In this document: one piece after another, positions 1-7,991 of the stretch
How positions within the stretch are numbered: position 1 is the first letter of the stretch
Layout of the letters: every line of letters begins with the position of its first letter
Source: Bacillota bacterium
GTDB lineage: Bacteria > Bacillota > UBA4882 > UBA8346
NCBI GenBank assembly: GCA_023415835.1
Contig: JAEZJK010000091.1
Coordinates: 1 to 16,205, forward strand
Length of the DNA stretch: 16,205 nt
Direction of reading: 5' to 3'
Made by a program: the position numbers and the translations under genes
The notes under the pieces: generated by a model
Databases searched by the model: none
What the model was told of the DNA's origin: nothing
The model's input: only the letters and a program-made list of their open reading frames with translations

Positions 1-229
1 CATCAACCTAAAAGGGAGCAATACGAAGATAAACATACAAAGATGATAAAAGAAATCCAATAAATCCGTGTAAATCCAGTCAAAAGGAACCGTTTTTTAG
101 ACAGGATTAACAGGATGGACACGGATTAAAACCAACCATCAACCCGAAAGGTTGCACCAAGATAAAACATAAAACAGCAAAGGTCCGATAAATCCGTGTA
201 AATTCGGTCAAAAGGAACTATGTTTTAGA
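1..229. repeat. Inverted-repeat array, left part (runs off left edge)
   Basis: This stretch holds two units of a repeat that recurs five times up to position 1030. Each full unit has a left arm close to AATCCGTGTAAATCCTGTC, an A-run/T-run centre, a right arm that begins GACAGGATT and ends ACACGGATT, and an A-rich linker containing ATCAACCCGAAAGG. The right arm is the reverse complement of the left arm except for about ten extra bases in its middle, so each unit can fold as a bulged hairpin. Here the left arms are at 63-81 and 191-209 and a right arm is at 100-127. The second unit loses its right arm just before the GxxExxY gene. Position 1 falls inside a linker copy, so the array continues to the left. 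Confidence 0.85.
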
Positions 230-278
230 AAGCATAATAATGAAACTGGTTGTTTAAGTTATGGAGGATAGTTTCTTA

Positions 279-653
279 ATGCAAGAAGAAAAACTGACGG
301 AAATGATTATCGGTTGTTCTTATACTGTTCATAATATATTGGGACAAGGGTTTTTAGAAAAAGTGTATGAAAACTCTTTGTATATGGAACTTTCACGTAA
401 AGGTCTATCCGTTAAACAGCAGATACCTATCGAAGTTTATTATGATGATGTGATTGTAGGGGAATACACAGCGGATTTACTTGTTGAGGATAAAATACTT
501 ATTGAATTAAAAGCGGTTCAAAATTTATGTAAGGAACATGAAGTACAATTGGTAAACTATCTGAATGCAACGGGTCTTGATATTGGTTTGCTAATCAACT
601 TTGGTTCAAAGTCAGTTCAAGTAAAACGCCGTTTGAGAAAAGTATGTTTTTGA
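279..653 (+). CDS. GxxExxY family protein (PD-(D/E)XK nuclease-like)
   Basis: This is a full-length protein of 124 residues. It carries the family signature G-F-L-E-K-V-Y (GxxExxY) near its start and ends with the typical block QLVNYLNATGLDIGLLINFG. The segment YTADLLV followed by IELKA looks like the Asp and Glu-x-Lys positions of a PD-(D/E)XK nuclease fold, which is the known assignment of the family; its cellular role is not established. I place the start at ATG 279 because GGAGGA at 263-268 lies 10 bases upstream. An in-frame ATG at 261 extends the frame but has no ribosome binding site. The gene sits alone inside an array of inverted repeats, and a copy of its last six codons is found again at 794-811. 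Family confidence is high; function is unknown. Confidence 0.88.
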   Translation: MQEEKLTEMIIGCSYTVHNILGQGFLEKVYENSLYMELSRKGLSVKQQIPIEVYYDDVIVGEYTADLLVEDKILIELKAVQNLCKEHEVQLVNYLNATGLDIGLLINFGSKSVQVKRRLRKVCF

Positions 654-1030
654 AAGTAAAAAAATCCGATAAATCCATGTTAATCCTGTCAAAAAGGGAC
701 AGTTTTTAGACAGGATTAACAGGATAGACACGGATTAAAAAACAACAATCAACCCGAAAGGGAGCAATAAGACAAAATAAACAAAGATTAATAAGAAAAG
801 TATGTTTTTGAAAGTAAAAAGAAATCCGATAAATCCGTGTGAATCCTGTCAAAAAAAGGACTATTTTTTTAGACAGGATTAACAGGATGGACACGGATTA
901 ATAAAACAGCCATGAGCCAGAAAGGTAGCAATAGGAAGATAAAACATTTAAAGATGAATAAAGAAATCCAATAAATCCGTGTAAATCCTGTCAAAAAGAA
1001 ATATGTTTTTAGACAGGATTAATGGGATTA
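636..1030. repeat. Inverted-repeat array, right part (three units)
   Basis: Three further units of the same repeat follow the GxxExxY gene. Left arms are at 672-690, 832-850 and 974-992. Full right arms are at 709-736 and 872-899. The last right arm (from 1012) is cut short and runs into the pseI ribosome binding site. Unit spacing is 160 bp and then 142 bp. Linkers at about 747-794 and 911-963 resemble those left of the gene. Unit sequences differ by scattered substitutions, so the copies are not recent identical duplications. Confidence 0.85.
794..811 (+). pseudogene. Duplicated 3' end of the GxxExxY gene
   Basis: The bases at 794-811 repeat the last codons and stop of the intact gene (636-653; residues R-K-V-C-F then TGA). 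The match continues through the following A-run into the next repeat unit. This is either a remnant of a second gene copy lost by deletion or part of a repeat unit that includes the gene's tail. It encodes nothing by itself. Confidence 0.6.
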
Positions 1031-1047
1031 TTATTTTGGAGGAGAAT

Positions 1048-2103
1048 ATGAAGCAACCGGTTAAGATAGGTGAATTTATAATTGATCAAACTCACTCTCC
1101 CTTCATCATCGCTGAAATGTCCGGGAACCATAATCATTCCCTGGAAAGGGCCCTGGCGATTGTCGAGGCGGCGGCTAAGGCCGGCGCAAATGCCCTAAAA
1201 TTACAGACCTATACCGCAGATACGATGACTCTGGATATCGATGCAGGGGAGTTTTTTATCGATGACCCGGACAGTCTCTGGAAAGGGACGTCTCTGTATA
1301 AGCTTTATCAGGAGGCCTATACACCCTGGGAGTGGCACCAGCCGATCTTTGACCGCTGCCGGGAACTGGGGATTATCGGCTTCAGTACACCATTTGACGA
1401 GACTGCCGTAGATTTTCTGGAATCGCTGCAGGTTCTTTGTTATAAGATCGCCGCTTTTGAAAACACGGACCTTCCTTTAATCAGGAAAGTGGCCGTTACC
1501 GGAAAACCGCTTTTCATCTCCACCGGCATGGCGAGCGTGGCGGAACTGGATGAAACGGTGCGGGCCGCCCGAGCGGAGGGGTGTAAGGATATCATTCTAC
1601 TGAAATGTACCAGTACTTATCCGGCATCCCCTGAGAACACCAACTTGATGACCTTACCGCATCTACGGGAGCTTTTTGCCTGTGAGGTCGGAATCTCCGA
1701 CCATACCATGGGGATCGGGGTAGCCATTGCCAGCGTGGCTCTGGGGGCGACCGTCGTTGAAAAGCACTTCACCCTCTCCCGGGCGGACGGAGGGGTAGAC
1801 TCCGCCTTTTCGATGGAACCAGCAGAGATGCAGGCGCTAGTAAGAGAAAGCGAGCAAGCCCGGTTAGCCCTGGGCAAGATTCAATACGGCCCTACTGAAC
1901 GTGAGCTACCGTCATTGAAACACCGTCGTTCCCTTTATGTTGCTCAAGATATGAAGGCTGGGGAGAGTTTTACCAAAGAAAGTCTCCGTGCGATCCGCCC
2001 TGGATTGGGGCTTTCACCCAAGTATTATGAGACGATATTAGGCAAGAAAATCAACCGGGATACCCCCAAAGGCACCCCTGTCAGTTGGGATCTGATCGGA
2101 TGA
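1048..2103 (+). CDS. pseI: Pseudaminic acid synthase PseI
   Basis: This NeuB-family enzyme condenses phosphoenolpyruvate with 2,4-diacetamido-2,4,6-trideoxy-L-altrose to give pseudaminic acid in the cytoplasm. The product has 351 residues, the family's usual length. The TIM-barrel domain (about 1-285) has IAEMSGNHNHSLERAL near the start, KLQTYTADTMTL at 51-62, and probable metal-binding histidines at 219 (SDHT) and 240 (EKHFTLSRADGGVDSAFS). A C-terminal SAF/antifreeze-like domain spans about 290-351 and ends GTPVSWDLI. These blocks match PseI better than NeuB or LegI. I use ATG 1048 because GGAGG at 1038-1042 precedes it at normal spacing; the frame extends to an ATG at 1003 that lies inside a repeat arm. 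The stop overlaps pseG by four bases (ATGA). Confidence 0.95.
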   Translation: MKQPVKIGEFIIDQTHSPFIIAEMSGNHNHSLERALAIVEAAAKAGANALKLQTYTADTMTLDIDAGEFFIDDPDSLWKGTSLYKLYQEAYTPWEWHQPIFDRCRELGIIGFSTPFDETAVDFLESLQVLCYKIAAFENTDLPLIRKVAVTGKPLFISTGMASVAELDETVRAARAEGCKDIILLKCTSTYPASPENTNLMTLPHLRELFACEVGISDHTMGIGVAIASVALGATVVEKHFTLSRADGGVDSAFSMEPAEMQALVRESEQARLALGKIQYGPTERELPSLKHRRSLYVAQDMKAGESFTKESLRAIRPGLGLSPKYYETILGKKINRDTPKGTPVSWDLIG

Positions 2104-3122
2104 AGCCCTTAAACCTAGCTATCCGAGCCGATGGAAATTCTACAATCGGAATGGGCCATATCATGCGTTGCCTCTCCCTGGCGAAAGAATTTAGAAAAAA
2201 TGGGGATCGGGTGATCTTCATCAGTAACGGCCTGATTGGGATCGAAAAGATTACCAGCGAAGGGTTTCGTGCAGTACCAGTTGACGGTGGCGAGCCGGAA
2301 GCTATCGCCCGGATTTGCACTGCTGAAGATTTGGAGATATTAATCGTTGATTCTTATCGGGCCAACCGGGATTACCTTTGCGCCTTAAAACCAAAGATCC
2401 CGCTCCTAATTTATCTGGATGACCTTAACCGATTTGACAATCCGGCTGAGATCATTATTAACGGTAATTATGCCGCGGAAGGAATGGGATATAGGAAACC
2501 ATCCTTTAGGCAGCTTCAGCTATTGGGAGTTGAGTATAACTTGATTCGTGACGAGTTTAAAGGCCTCTCCCAGCCAAAAGTGAGGCCAGAGATGGAACGA
2601 ATCCTAATCACCATGGGGGGGACGGATCCCGCCAACCTTTCCGGTAAATTGATTACGGCCTTACGGCAAGATTCGGTATTCGACAAGATTGCTCTCGATG
2701 TAGTAGTGGGCGCCGGTAATCCGCGCTATAATGAGCTTTTAGAATTAAGCCGGTGTTTTTCAAGTTTATATATTCATTATGATGTCCAACGCATCTCCGG
2801 GCTGATGCTTCAGGCCGATCTGGCGATTTCGGCCGGAGGGAGTACCTTATACGAACTCTGCGCTTGCGGAACGCCCACTTCGGCTGTTATTACCGCGGAA
2901 AATCAAAGGTTTCTTGTGACTGAACTCGACAAGGCAGGATATCTTACCAACCTTGGTTGGTATCGGGATTTAGATCTTAATAACCTTAAAGTCGTTATTA
3001 AAACGTATAGTTATCCAAAAAGGCGTCGGATGTCGGCTAAAATGCGACAATTGGTGGATGGAAACGGGACGGCGCGGGTGAGAAAGAAGATAGTGGAGTA
3101 TTATCAGGAAATAAAGGACTGA
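2100..3122 (+). CDS. pseG: UDP-2,4-diacetamido-2,4,6-trideoxy-beta-L-altropyranose hydrolase PseG
   Basis: PseG removes UDP from the sugar nucleotide to give the free 2,4-diacetamido-2,4,6-trideoxy-L-altrose used by PseI. The N-terminus has the diagnostic block IRADGNSTIGMGHIMRCLSL, with the expected catalytic histidine at residue 20. The C-terminal half is GT-B-like (MGGTDPANLSG, then ADLAISAGGSTLYELCACGTP), as known for this MurG-related family. The product has 340 residues. I chose ATG 2100 because it overlaps the pseI stop as ATGA, suggesting translational coupling; an in-frame TTG at 2085 would add five residues but lacks a good ribosome binding site. It is the second gene of the pseI-pseG-pseC set. 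Confidence 0.94.
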   Translation: MKPLNLAIRADGNSTIGMGHIMRCLSLAKEFRKNGDRVIFISNGLIGIEKITSEGFRAVPVDGGEPEAIARICTAEDLEILIVDSYRANRDYLCALKPKIPLLIYLDDLNRFDNPAEIIINGNYAAEGMGYRKPSFRQLQLLGVEYNLIRDEFKGLSQPKVRPEMERILITMGGTDPANLSGKLITALRQDSVFDKIALDVVVGAGNPRYNELLELSRCFSSLYIHYDVQRISGLMLQADLAISAGGSTLYELCACGTPTSAVITAENQRFLVTELDKAGYLTNLGWYRDLDLNNLKVVIKTYSYPKRRRMSAKMRQLVDGNGTARVRKKIVEYYQEIKD

Positions 3123-3128
3123 TTAATA

Positions 3129-4292
3129 ATGCAAAACAAACCAATCCGTAGGGATTACCTTCCATACGGCAGGCAGTGGATTGATGAAGATGATATTCGA
3201 GCGGTGGTAGAGGTTTTACGGGGTGATTTTTTGACTACCGGCCCAAAAGTAGGGGAGTTCGAGAAGGCTTTCGCCGCCGAGGTTGGGGCTAAGTATGCGG
3301 TGGCAGTCAGTAACGGCACCGCAGCATTGCATGGGGCAGCTTTTGCTGCCGGGATCGGCGCGGGGGATGAGGTGATCACCGCTCCCCTTACCTTTGCGGC
3401 TTCGGCGAACTGTATCCTTTATCAGGGCGGAAAGCCGGTTTTTGCTGATATCGACTCAAAGACGTATAATATCGATTGCCGAGAAATAAGAAAGAAGATT
3501 ACCGAAAAGACCAAAGCCATCATTCCGGTACATTTTGCAGGTCAACCAGCCGATCTGGATCAAATCCACGCGATTGCCAAAGAACATAACTTGGTAGTGA
3601 TCGAAGACGCCGCGCATGCTTTAGGAGCGGAGTACCGAGGGAAAAAAATCGGCGGCCTATCCGACCTGACTATTTTTAGCTTTCATCCGGTAAAACATAT
3701 CACCACCGGTGAAGGCGGGATGGTTACAACCAACAACCCAGAGTACTATCGGAAACTGTTGTTGTTTCGGTCACACGGGATCACCCGCGATCCGAGCTTG
3801 CTCAAGCAGAATGAAGGCCGCTGGTATTACGAACAACAATTATTGGGATATAATTACCGGATGACCGACATCCAGGCCGCTTTGGGAATCAGCCAACTCC
3901 AAAAATTAGGCAAGTTCATCCGGAGGCGAGAAGAGATTGTCCAGCAATACAATAAAGCGTTTCAAAAAATATCCGGGTTAATCTTGCCCTATCAAATGGA
4001 AAATGTCAGATCCAGTTGGCATCTCTATGTAATTCAGGTCAATCCTAGAGCGGCCCTTTTGAGCCGGGACGGCCTTTTTAGCGGTTTGACAGAATGCAAT
4101 ATCGGAGTTAATGTCCATTATATACCGGTCTACCGTCATCCTTATTATCAGGATCTGGGTTATCCGGATGGATTGTGCCCGGAAGCCGAGGCCTTTTATA
4201 CCCGGGCCGTTTCATTACCACTTTTTCCGAAGATGACCGATGGGGATGTGGCATATGTGATTGATACGATTCACGGTTTAATCCGGAAATAA
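3129..4292 (+). CDS. pseC: UDP-4-amino-4,6-dideoxy-N-acetyl-beta-L-altrosamine transaminase PseC
   Basis: PseC is a PLP-dependent DegT/DnrJ/EryC1-type aminotransferase that adds the 4-amino group in pseudaminic acid synthesis, with glutamate as amino donor in the family. The 387-residue protein opens with LPYGRQWIDEDDI, typical of PseC. It has VIEDAAHALGAEY with the PLP-contacting Asp at 160, and SFHPVKHITTGEGG with the Schiff-base lysine at 189. The length is normal. ATG 3129 is six bases after the pseG stop and is preceded by AAAGGA at 3113-3118. PseB, which makes its substrate, is not encoded in this window. Confidence 0.94.
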   Translation: MQNKPIRRDYLPYGRQWIDEDDIRAVVEVLRGDFLTTGPKVGEFEKAFAAEVGAKYAVAVSNGTAALHGAAFAAGIGAGDEVITAPLTFAASANCILYQGGKPVFADIDSKTYNIDCREIRKKITEKTKAIIPVHFAGQPADLDQIHAIAKEHNLVVIEDAAHALGAEYRGKKIGGLSDLTIFSFHPVKHITTGEGGMVTTNNPEYYRKLLLFRSHGITRDPSLLKQNEGRWYYEQQLLGYNYRMTDIQAALGISQLQKLGKFIRRREEIVQQYNKAFQKISGLILPYQMENVRSSWHLYVIQVNPRAALLSRDGLFSGLTECNIGVNVHYIPVYRHPYYQDLGYPDGLCPEAEAFYTRAVSLPLFPKMTDGDVAYVIDTIHGLIRK

Positions 4293-4399
4293 TAAAATGG
4301 GAGAAAAGGACTATTTACTTTTTCGAATAATTTTCCGATGTAATTGGTAAACGATAATATAGGCAACAATGTTATTGGAAATACAAGGAGGTAATATAA

Positions 4400-4768
4400 A
4401 TGAAGTTTAGTACGATTACACCGGTAGTAAACGGTTCTTCGACAGCTTCAGCAAGGATGCAGACGGAAACCGCCCCGTTGGAAAAAACGGCTCAAAATCC
4501 GTCCAATCAGCAAGTGACTGGAGAAGTAACCCAGAAGGAAATTCCGGAGGAAAAACTCAAAGACGCTATCCAAGTTGCCAATGACTTTCTCAGAATGGTA
4601 AATGTCCGGTTCGAGTATAGATTGGACGAAAAAACCCAAAAAGAAGTCGTTGAAGTCTATGACCAGAATACTGGAGAAAAGCTTAGGCAATTCCCACCGG
4701 AAGAAATCCTGAATATGCTGGAGAAGATGTATGATATGCTCGGGATCTTAGTGGATGATCGAGTATAA
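4400..4768 (+). CDS. flaG: Flagellar protein FlaG
   Basis: This 122-residue protein has the FlaG-family C-terminal domain (about 50-122). It shows the conserved pattern VRFEYRLDEKTQKEVVEVYD, then TGEKLRQFPPEEILNMLEKM. The first 50 residues are polar and Gln/Thr/Glu-rich, probably flexible. FlaG is known from several bacteria to affect flagellar filament length and is often found next to fliD, as here. The start is secure because AAGGAGG at 4386-4392 precedes ATG 4400. The 107-base gap after pseC shows no terminator, so readthrough from the pse genes is possible. Confidence 0.9.
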   Translation: MKFSTITPVVNGSSTASARMQTETAPLEKTAQNPSNQQVTGEVTQKEIPEEKLKDAIQVANDFLRMVNVRFEYRLDEKTQKEVVEVYDQNTGEKLRQFPPEEILNMLEKMYDMLGILVDDRV

Positions 4769-4776
4769 TTCTTTGT

Positions 4777-4811
4777 GCAAGAGGCAAGAGGCAAGAGGCA
4801 AGAGGCAAGAG
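4777..4811. repeat. Five tandem copies of heptamer GCAAGAG
   Basis: The unit GCAAGAG occurs five times without a mismatch at 4777-4811, eight bases after the flaG stop and about 55 bases before the fliD ribosome binding site. It is non-coding. Confidence 0.95.
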
Positions 4812-4881
4812 GATAAACTTATTAAGGATATCTCGCCTCAATCTCATGGTCCTTCAATGTTAAACAAGGAGGTTGACTATT

Positions 4882-7500
4882 ATGGCTAGTAGTTTAAGTA
4901 TATCCGGATTTTCCGGTATCGATACTCAAGAATGGTTGGATGAAATTATGTCCGCCAAACGGAAACCGTTGGATGCTTTGTTTCAGAAACAGCAGTTGCT
5001 GTTGTGGAAGCAAGAAGCCTATCAAGAACAGTATACTTCGATTTCCAAATTGCGAGATCTGGCATTCGATTTGAAACTGGAATCAAACTATGCCACTAAA
5101 AAGGTTTCCAGTTCCAATAGCCAAGTCGCCACCGCTACCGCTACTTCCAGCGCAGGCAACGCTAGCTACTTTCTGAATGTAACGCGGTTGGCCTCGGTTG
5201 CTACCAATAGCAGTACCCAGCCGGTCTCGATTCGTTCGTCGGTGACGGGTAAGGAAATTTCCTCCAATATTACAATTGATGCGACAAACAAATCCTTTCA
5301 AATTAAACTGGATAACGGTAGTTATCAGACGATCACCCTTCAAGAGGGTACTTACACCGGGGAAACTGGATTAAAAGATCTGGCTACAGCTATCCAAGGA
5401 CAGTTGGATGCGGCCTTTACCGACTATACAGACCCTGCCAACCCTATTCCCTCACCGGTGAAGGTGAAAGTGACCTCCGATAACCAATTGATGTTTTATG
5501 CCGGGCAGAAGAACGACGGATCGGCTCATACCATTGTCTTGAACTCGAACGGCACCGACACTACCTTAAGCAGTCTGGGCTTTTCCGACCATGACAGCAC
5601 CAAGGCGATTACCGGGAGCATTTTGACCAATCCGGTGACGGTGGACGCTAACAACAATAAATTTAGGATTAGTATCGGCGGGGTAACCCAAGAGATTACG
5701 CTTGATACTTATGCCACCTACGGTGGTACGTCTGCAAATACCCTTCAGGATTTGGCGGATGCAATCGAAGGTAAGCTTGACATTTTAGGTGGAGATTTCG
5801 CTAAAATTGATGTATCTGTTAACGACTATAACCAGATCGTCTTTAATCACAAAGATGACACCCCCAAATCCATCACCTTGCAATCGGGTAGCTCTAAGGA
5901 CATTTTGCAGGAGATGGGCATCACGAGCGGGACGGTCTCTGAATATCCCAAACAGACCATTTCCACTACGGGGACGCTCTTTAGCCAAAAAGATAAATTC
6001 GCTAATTCGAAATTTTTTGACGACCTAGAAGCCACAACTGATAAAAATACTTTTGGATTTTCTATCAACGGGCAAAGTTTTTCTTTTGCCTATAAGCCTA
6101 CTTCCAATACAGCCGGGGCTACACTCAGCTCGATAATTGCCGAGATTAACGGATCTGCCGCCGGGGTCTCCGCTTATTATGACGAGTTCAGCGATAAATT
6201 GGTGATGACCAGCACCAAAACGGGGAATAATAATGAAAATGGCAATGAAATTCAAATTACCGATTCTTCGGGATTTTTTACCAATCTGATGAATATCGAT
6301 CCTACCAAAGAGAAAGGTGGGGAGAATGCCCAGGTAACCGTCAACGGAGTAGCGACGGAACGCCAAAGTAATTCTTTTTCCATGAACGGCGTCGCCTTCA
6401 ATTTAACGGATGAAGGTACGACAACGTTAACGGTGAGCACGGATGTCTCCGACGTCAGCACCAAAATAGAAGAGTTTATCAAGAAATATAATGAAATCAT
6501 TGCGAACATTAACGGTGAATTAACTGAGGAACGGGCGACATCCGGGGATTACGAGTACTATCTGCCGCTCACCGATGAACAACGGGAGGCCTTGAATGAC
6601 GACCAGATCAAGTCCTGGGAAACAAAGGCCAAAGAAGGAATTTTAAGGCGTGACAGCCTTTTAACTAGTGTTGTCAATGATTTGCGCGCCTCCTTTTCCA
6701 AGACTGTAAGTAATCCGCTGACCATCTCTGGAACACCTTTAACAAATAATATTAGCCTGGTTGGCGCTAATCGGATTACCGTAACCTTGGGAAGTCAACG
6801 TTCTAAAGAGATTGTTTTGGATGAAAACAGCGTTACCCTTGACCAGGTAAAAACGGACTTGCAACAGAAACTGAATCAAGCTTACGGACAAGGCCTGATT
6901 AAGGTGGAGATTAAAAATAACGCTATAAAATTAACAACCCAAAATAATACATTGACCCTAAACAGCGGTAGCATCAACGATGGCCTAAGCCTCTTAGGTT
7001 TTAACAATGGCGCCACTGTGTCCGCCGGTTACGACCGGTTGAGCCAAATCGGGATTACCACCGGGGATTATAGTGAAAACGGCAAACTGTATTTTGATAA
7101 GGAAACCTTTCAAACTGCGTTGGAGAAAGATCCGGAAGGTGTTGTCCGGTTATTGACCAATTTTGAAAGTCAAAATATTGTTTCTACCGATACCAACGCG
7201 GAAAAAACCTTAAAAAAACAGAAGGAAGAGAATAGTAAAGGCATTATTTATAAACTGCACGAAGTATTGTCCTCGGCGCTGACGAAGATCTCCCAAAAAG
7301 CCGGAACTAATGGTACGGTTGGCGGTAACAATACAGTGGGCAAAGAATTAGATGATCTTAACAAAAGAATTTCCGCTTTGGAAGATCGGTTAGAGATCGA
7401 GGAAGACCGATTGTCGAGACAATTTTCAATGATGGAACAAGCAATATCCAATTTGAACTCACAAGCCTCTTATTTCAGCAGCCTGTTAGGTCAGTCTTAA
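4882..7500 (+). CDS. fliD: Flagellar hook-associated protein 2 (filament cap) FliD, enlarged
   Basis: FliD forms the cap at the tip of the flagellar filament and guides flagellin assembly. The N-terminal domain (about 1-110) has FSGIDTQEWLDEIMSAKRKP and the usual coiled region. A flagellin-like block FGFSINGQSF is at 391-400. The late conserved region holds PLTDEQREALNDDQIKSWE (562-580), LSQIGITTGDYSENGKLYFD (720-739) and a C-terminal coiled coil ending LNSQASYFSSLLGQS. At 872 residues it is far longer than FliD of Bacillus or E. coli (roughly 470-500). The extra length is largely three related modules at about 130-235, 250-350 and 611-710. ATG 4882 follows AAGGAGG at 4866-4872; an upstream in-frame TTG overlaps the end of that site and is rejected. 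Confidence 0.95.
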   Translation: MASSLSISGFSGIDTQEWLDEIMSAKRKPLDALFQKQQLLLWKQEAYQEQYTSISKLRDLAFDLKLESNYATKKVSSSNSQVATATATSSAGNASYFLNVTRLASVATNSSTQPVSIRSSVTGKEISSNITIDATNKSFQIKLDNGSYQTITLQEGTYTGETGLKDLATAIQGQLDAAFTDYTDPANPIPSPVKVKVTSDNQLMFYAGQKNDGSAHTIVLNSNGTDTTLSSLGFSDHDSTKAITGSILTNPVTVDANNNKFRISIGGVTQEITLDTYATYGGTSANTLQDLADAIEGKLDILGGDFAKIDVSVNDYNQIVFNHKDDTPKSITLQSGSSKDILQEMGITSGTVSEYPKQTISTTGTLFSQKDKFANSKFFDDLEATTDKNTFGFSINGQSFSFAYKPTSNTAGATLSSIIAEINGSAAGVSAYYDEFSDKLVMTSTKTGNNNENGNEIQITDSSGFFTNLMNIDPTKEKGGENAQVTVNGVATERQSNSFSMNGVAFNLTDEGTTTLTVSTDVSDVSTKIEEFIKKYNEIIANINGELTEERATSGDYEYYLPLTDEQREALNDDQIKSWETKAKEGILRRDSLLTSVVNDLRASFSKTVSNPLTISGTPLTNNISLVGANRITVTLGSQRSKEIVLDENSVTLDQVKTDLQQKLNQAYGQGLIKVEIKNNAIKLTTQNNTLTLNSGSINDGLSLLGFNNGATVSAGYDRLSQIGITTGDYSENGKLYFDKETFQTALEKDPEGVVRLLTNFESQNIVSTDTNAEKTLKKQKEENSKGIIYKLHEVLSSALTKISQKAGTNGTVGGNNTVGKELDDLNKRISALEDRLEIEEDRLSRQFSMMEQAISNLNSQASYFSSLLGQS

Positions 7501-7527
7501 GAAACGTTTTTGCTGGAGGGACTTTTT

Positions 7528-7968
7528 ATGAACAGCATGACTGAAGATAAAGCGTTGGAATTGGCCCAAAAGAAGAAGGAACTACTGGATGAGATCCTTC
7601 TGGTCGCCAAGGAACAGAAAATGTATTGTTTGGATAATAATTTCGATATTTATAACGAGTTTATGGAGCGCCGCAACAAATGCGTTGAGAAGCTTAAAAA
7701 GACTGATGCCATGTTGCAACGCTATCTTAAGCAGGCGCCGCTCTCAGCCGAACTTAGCGGGAAGTTGGAAGCCATTAGTCGGGATACCGCTGAAACAATA
7801 CGGCAAATTCTGACTACTGATGAAATTAATCAAAGAAACTTGAAACAAGCCATGGAGATGATTAAGGGTAAAAAAGGTTCACTTAAAGCAAATAAACGGG
7901 GTGTAGTAAAGTATTACAAAACAACCGGCTATCCCACGACCGGAGCCCTTACGGATTCCAAAGGATAA
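7528..7968 (+). CDS. FlgN/FliT-like flagellar export chaperone candidate
   Basis: This 146-residue, mostly helical, charged protein lies between fliD and fliS. The central segment YNEFMERRNKCVEKLKKTDAML resembles the helical core of FlgN/FliT-type chaperones (aromatic residue, R-R-x, K-L-x-x-x-D), which bind hook-associated proteins or FliD before export. The C-terminal 30 residues are basic and end in a Thr/Gly/Pro-rich tail. The position fits the usual fliD-fliS-fliT cluster, though the order is changed. ATG 7528 follows GGAGGG at 7515-7520; a TTG at 7510 in the same frame is less likely. The family call rests on position and helix pattern, not on a strong motif. Confidence 0.55.
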   Translation: MNSMTEDKALELAQKKKELLDEILLVAKEQKMYCLDNNFDIYNEFMERRNKCVEKLKKTDAMLQRYLKQAPLSAELSGKLEAISRDTAETIRQILTTDEINQRNLKQAMEMIKGKKGSLKANKRGVVKYYKTTGYPTTGALTDSKG

Positions 7969-7991
7969 AGAAGAAAATGGAGGCTATAAAA

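Noticed and set aside
1..1030. CRISPR array
   Set aside because: The units recur, but the intervening sequences are similar to each other rather than unique spacers, the repeats are long and diverged, the spacing varies from 128 to 160 bp where units are adjacent, and there are no cas genes.
4293..4399. Sigma-D (flagellar) promoter before flaG
   Set aside because: CCGATG occurs at 4335-4340, but no TAAA-like -35 box is found at the right distance, and the sigma-A match (TTTCCG with TAATAT) is weak.
6025..6366. Antisense open frame inside fliD (113 codons)
   Set aside because: It is fully inside a gene with strong family support, has no ribosome binding site and no recognisable protein pattern.
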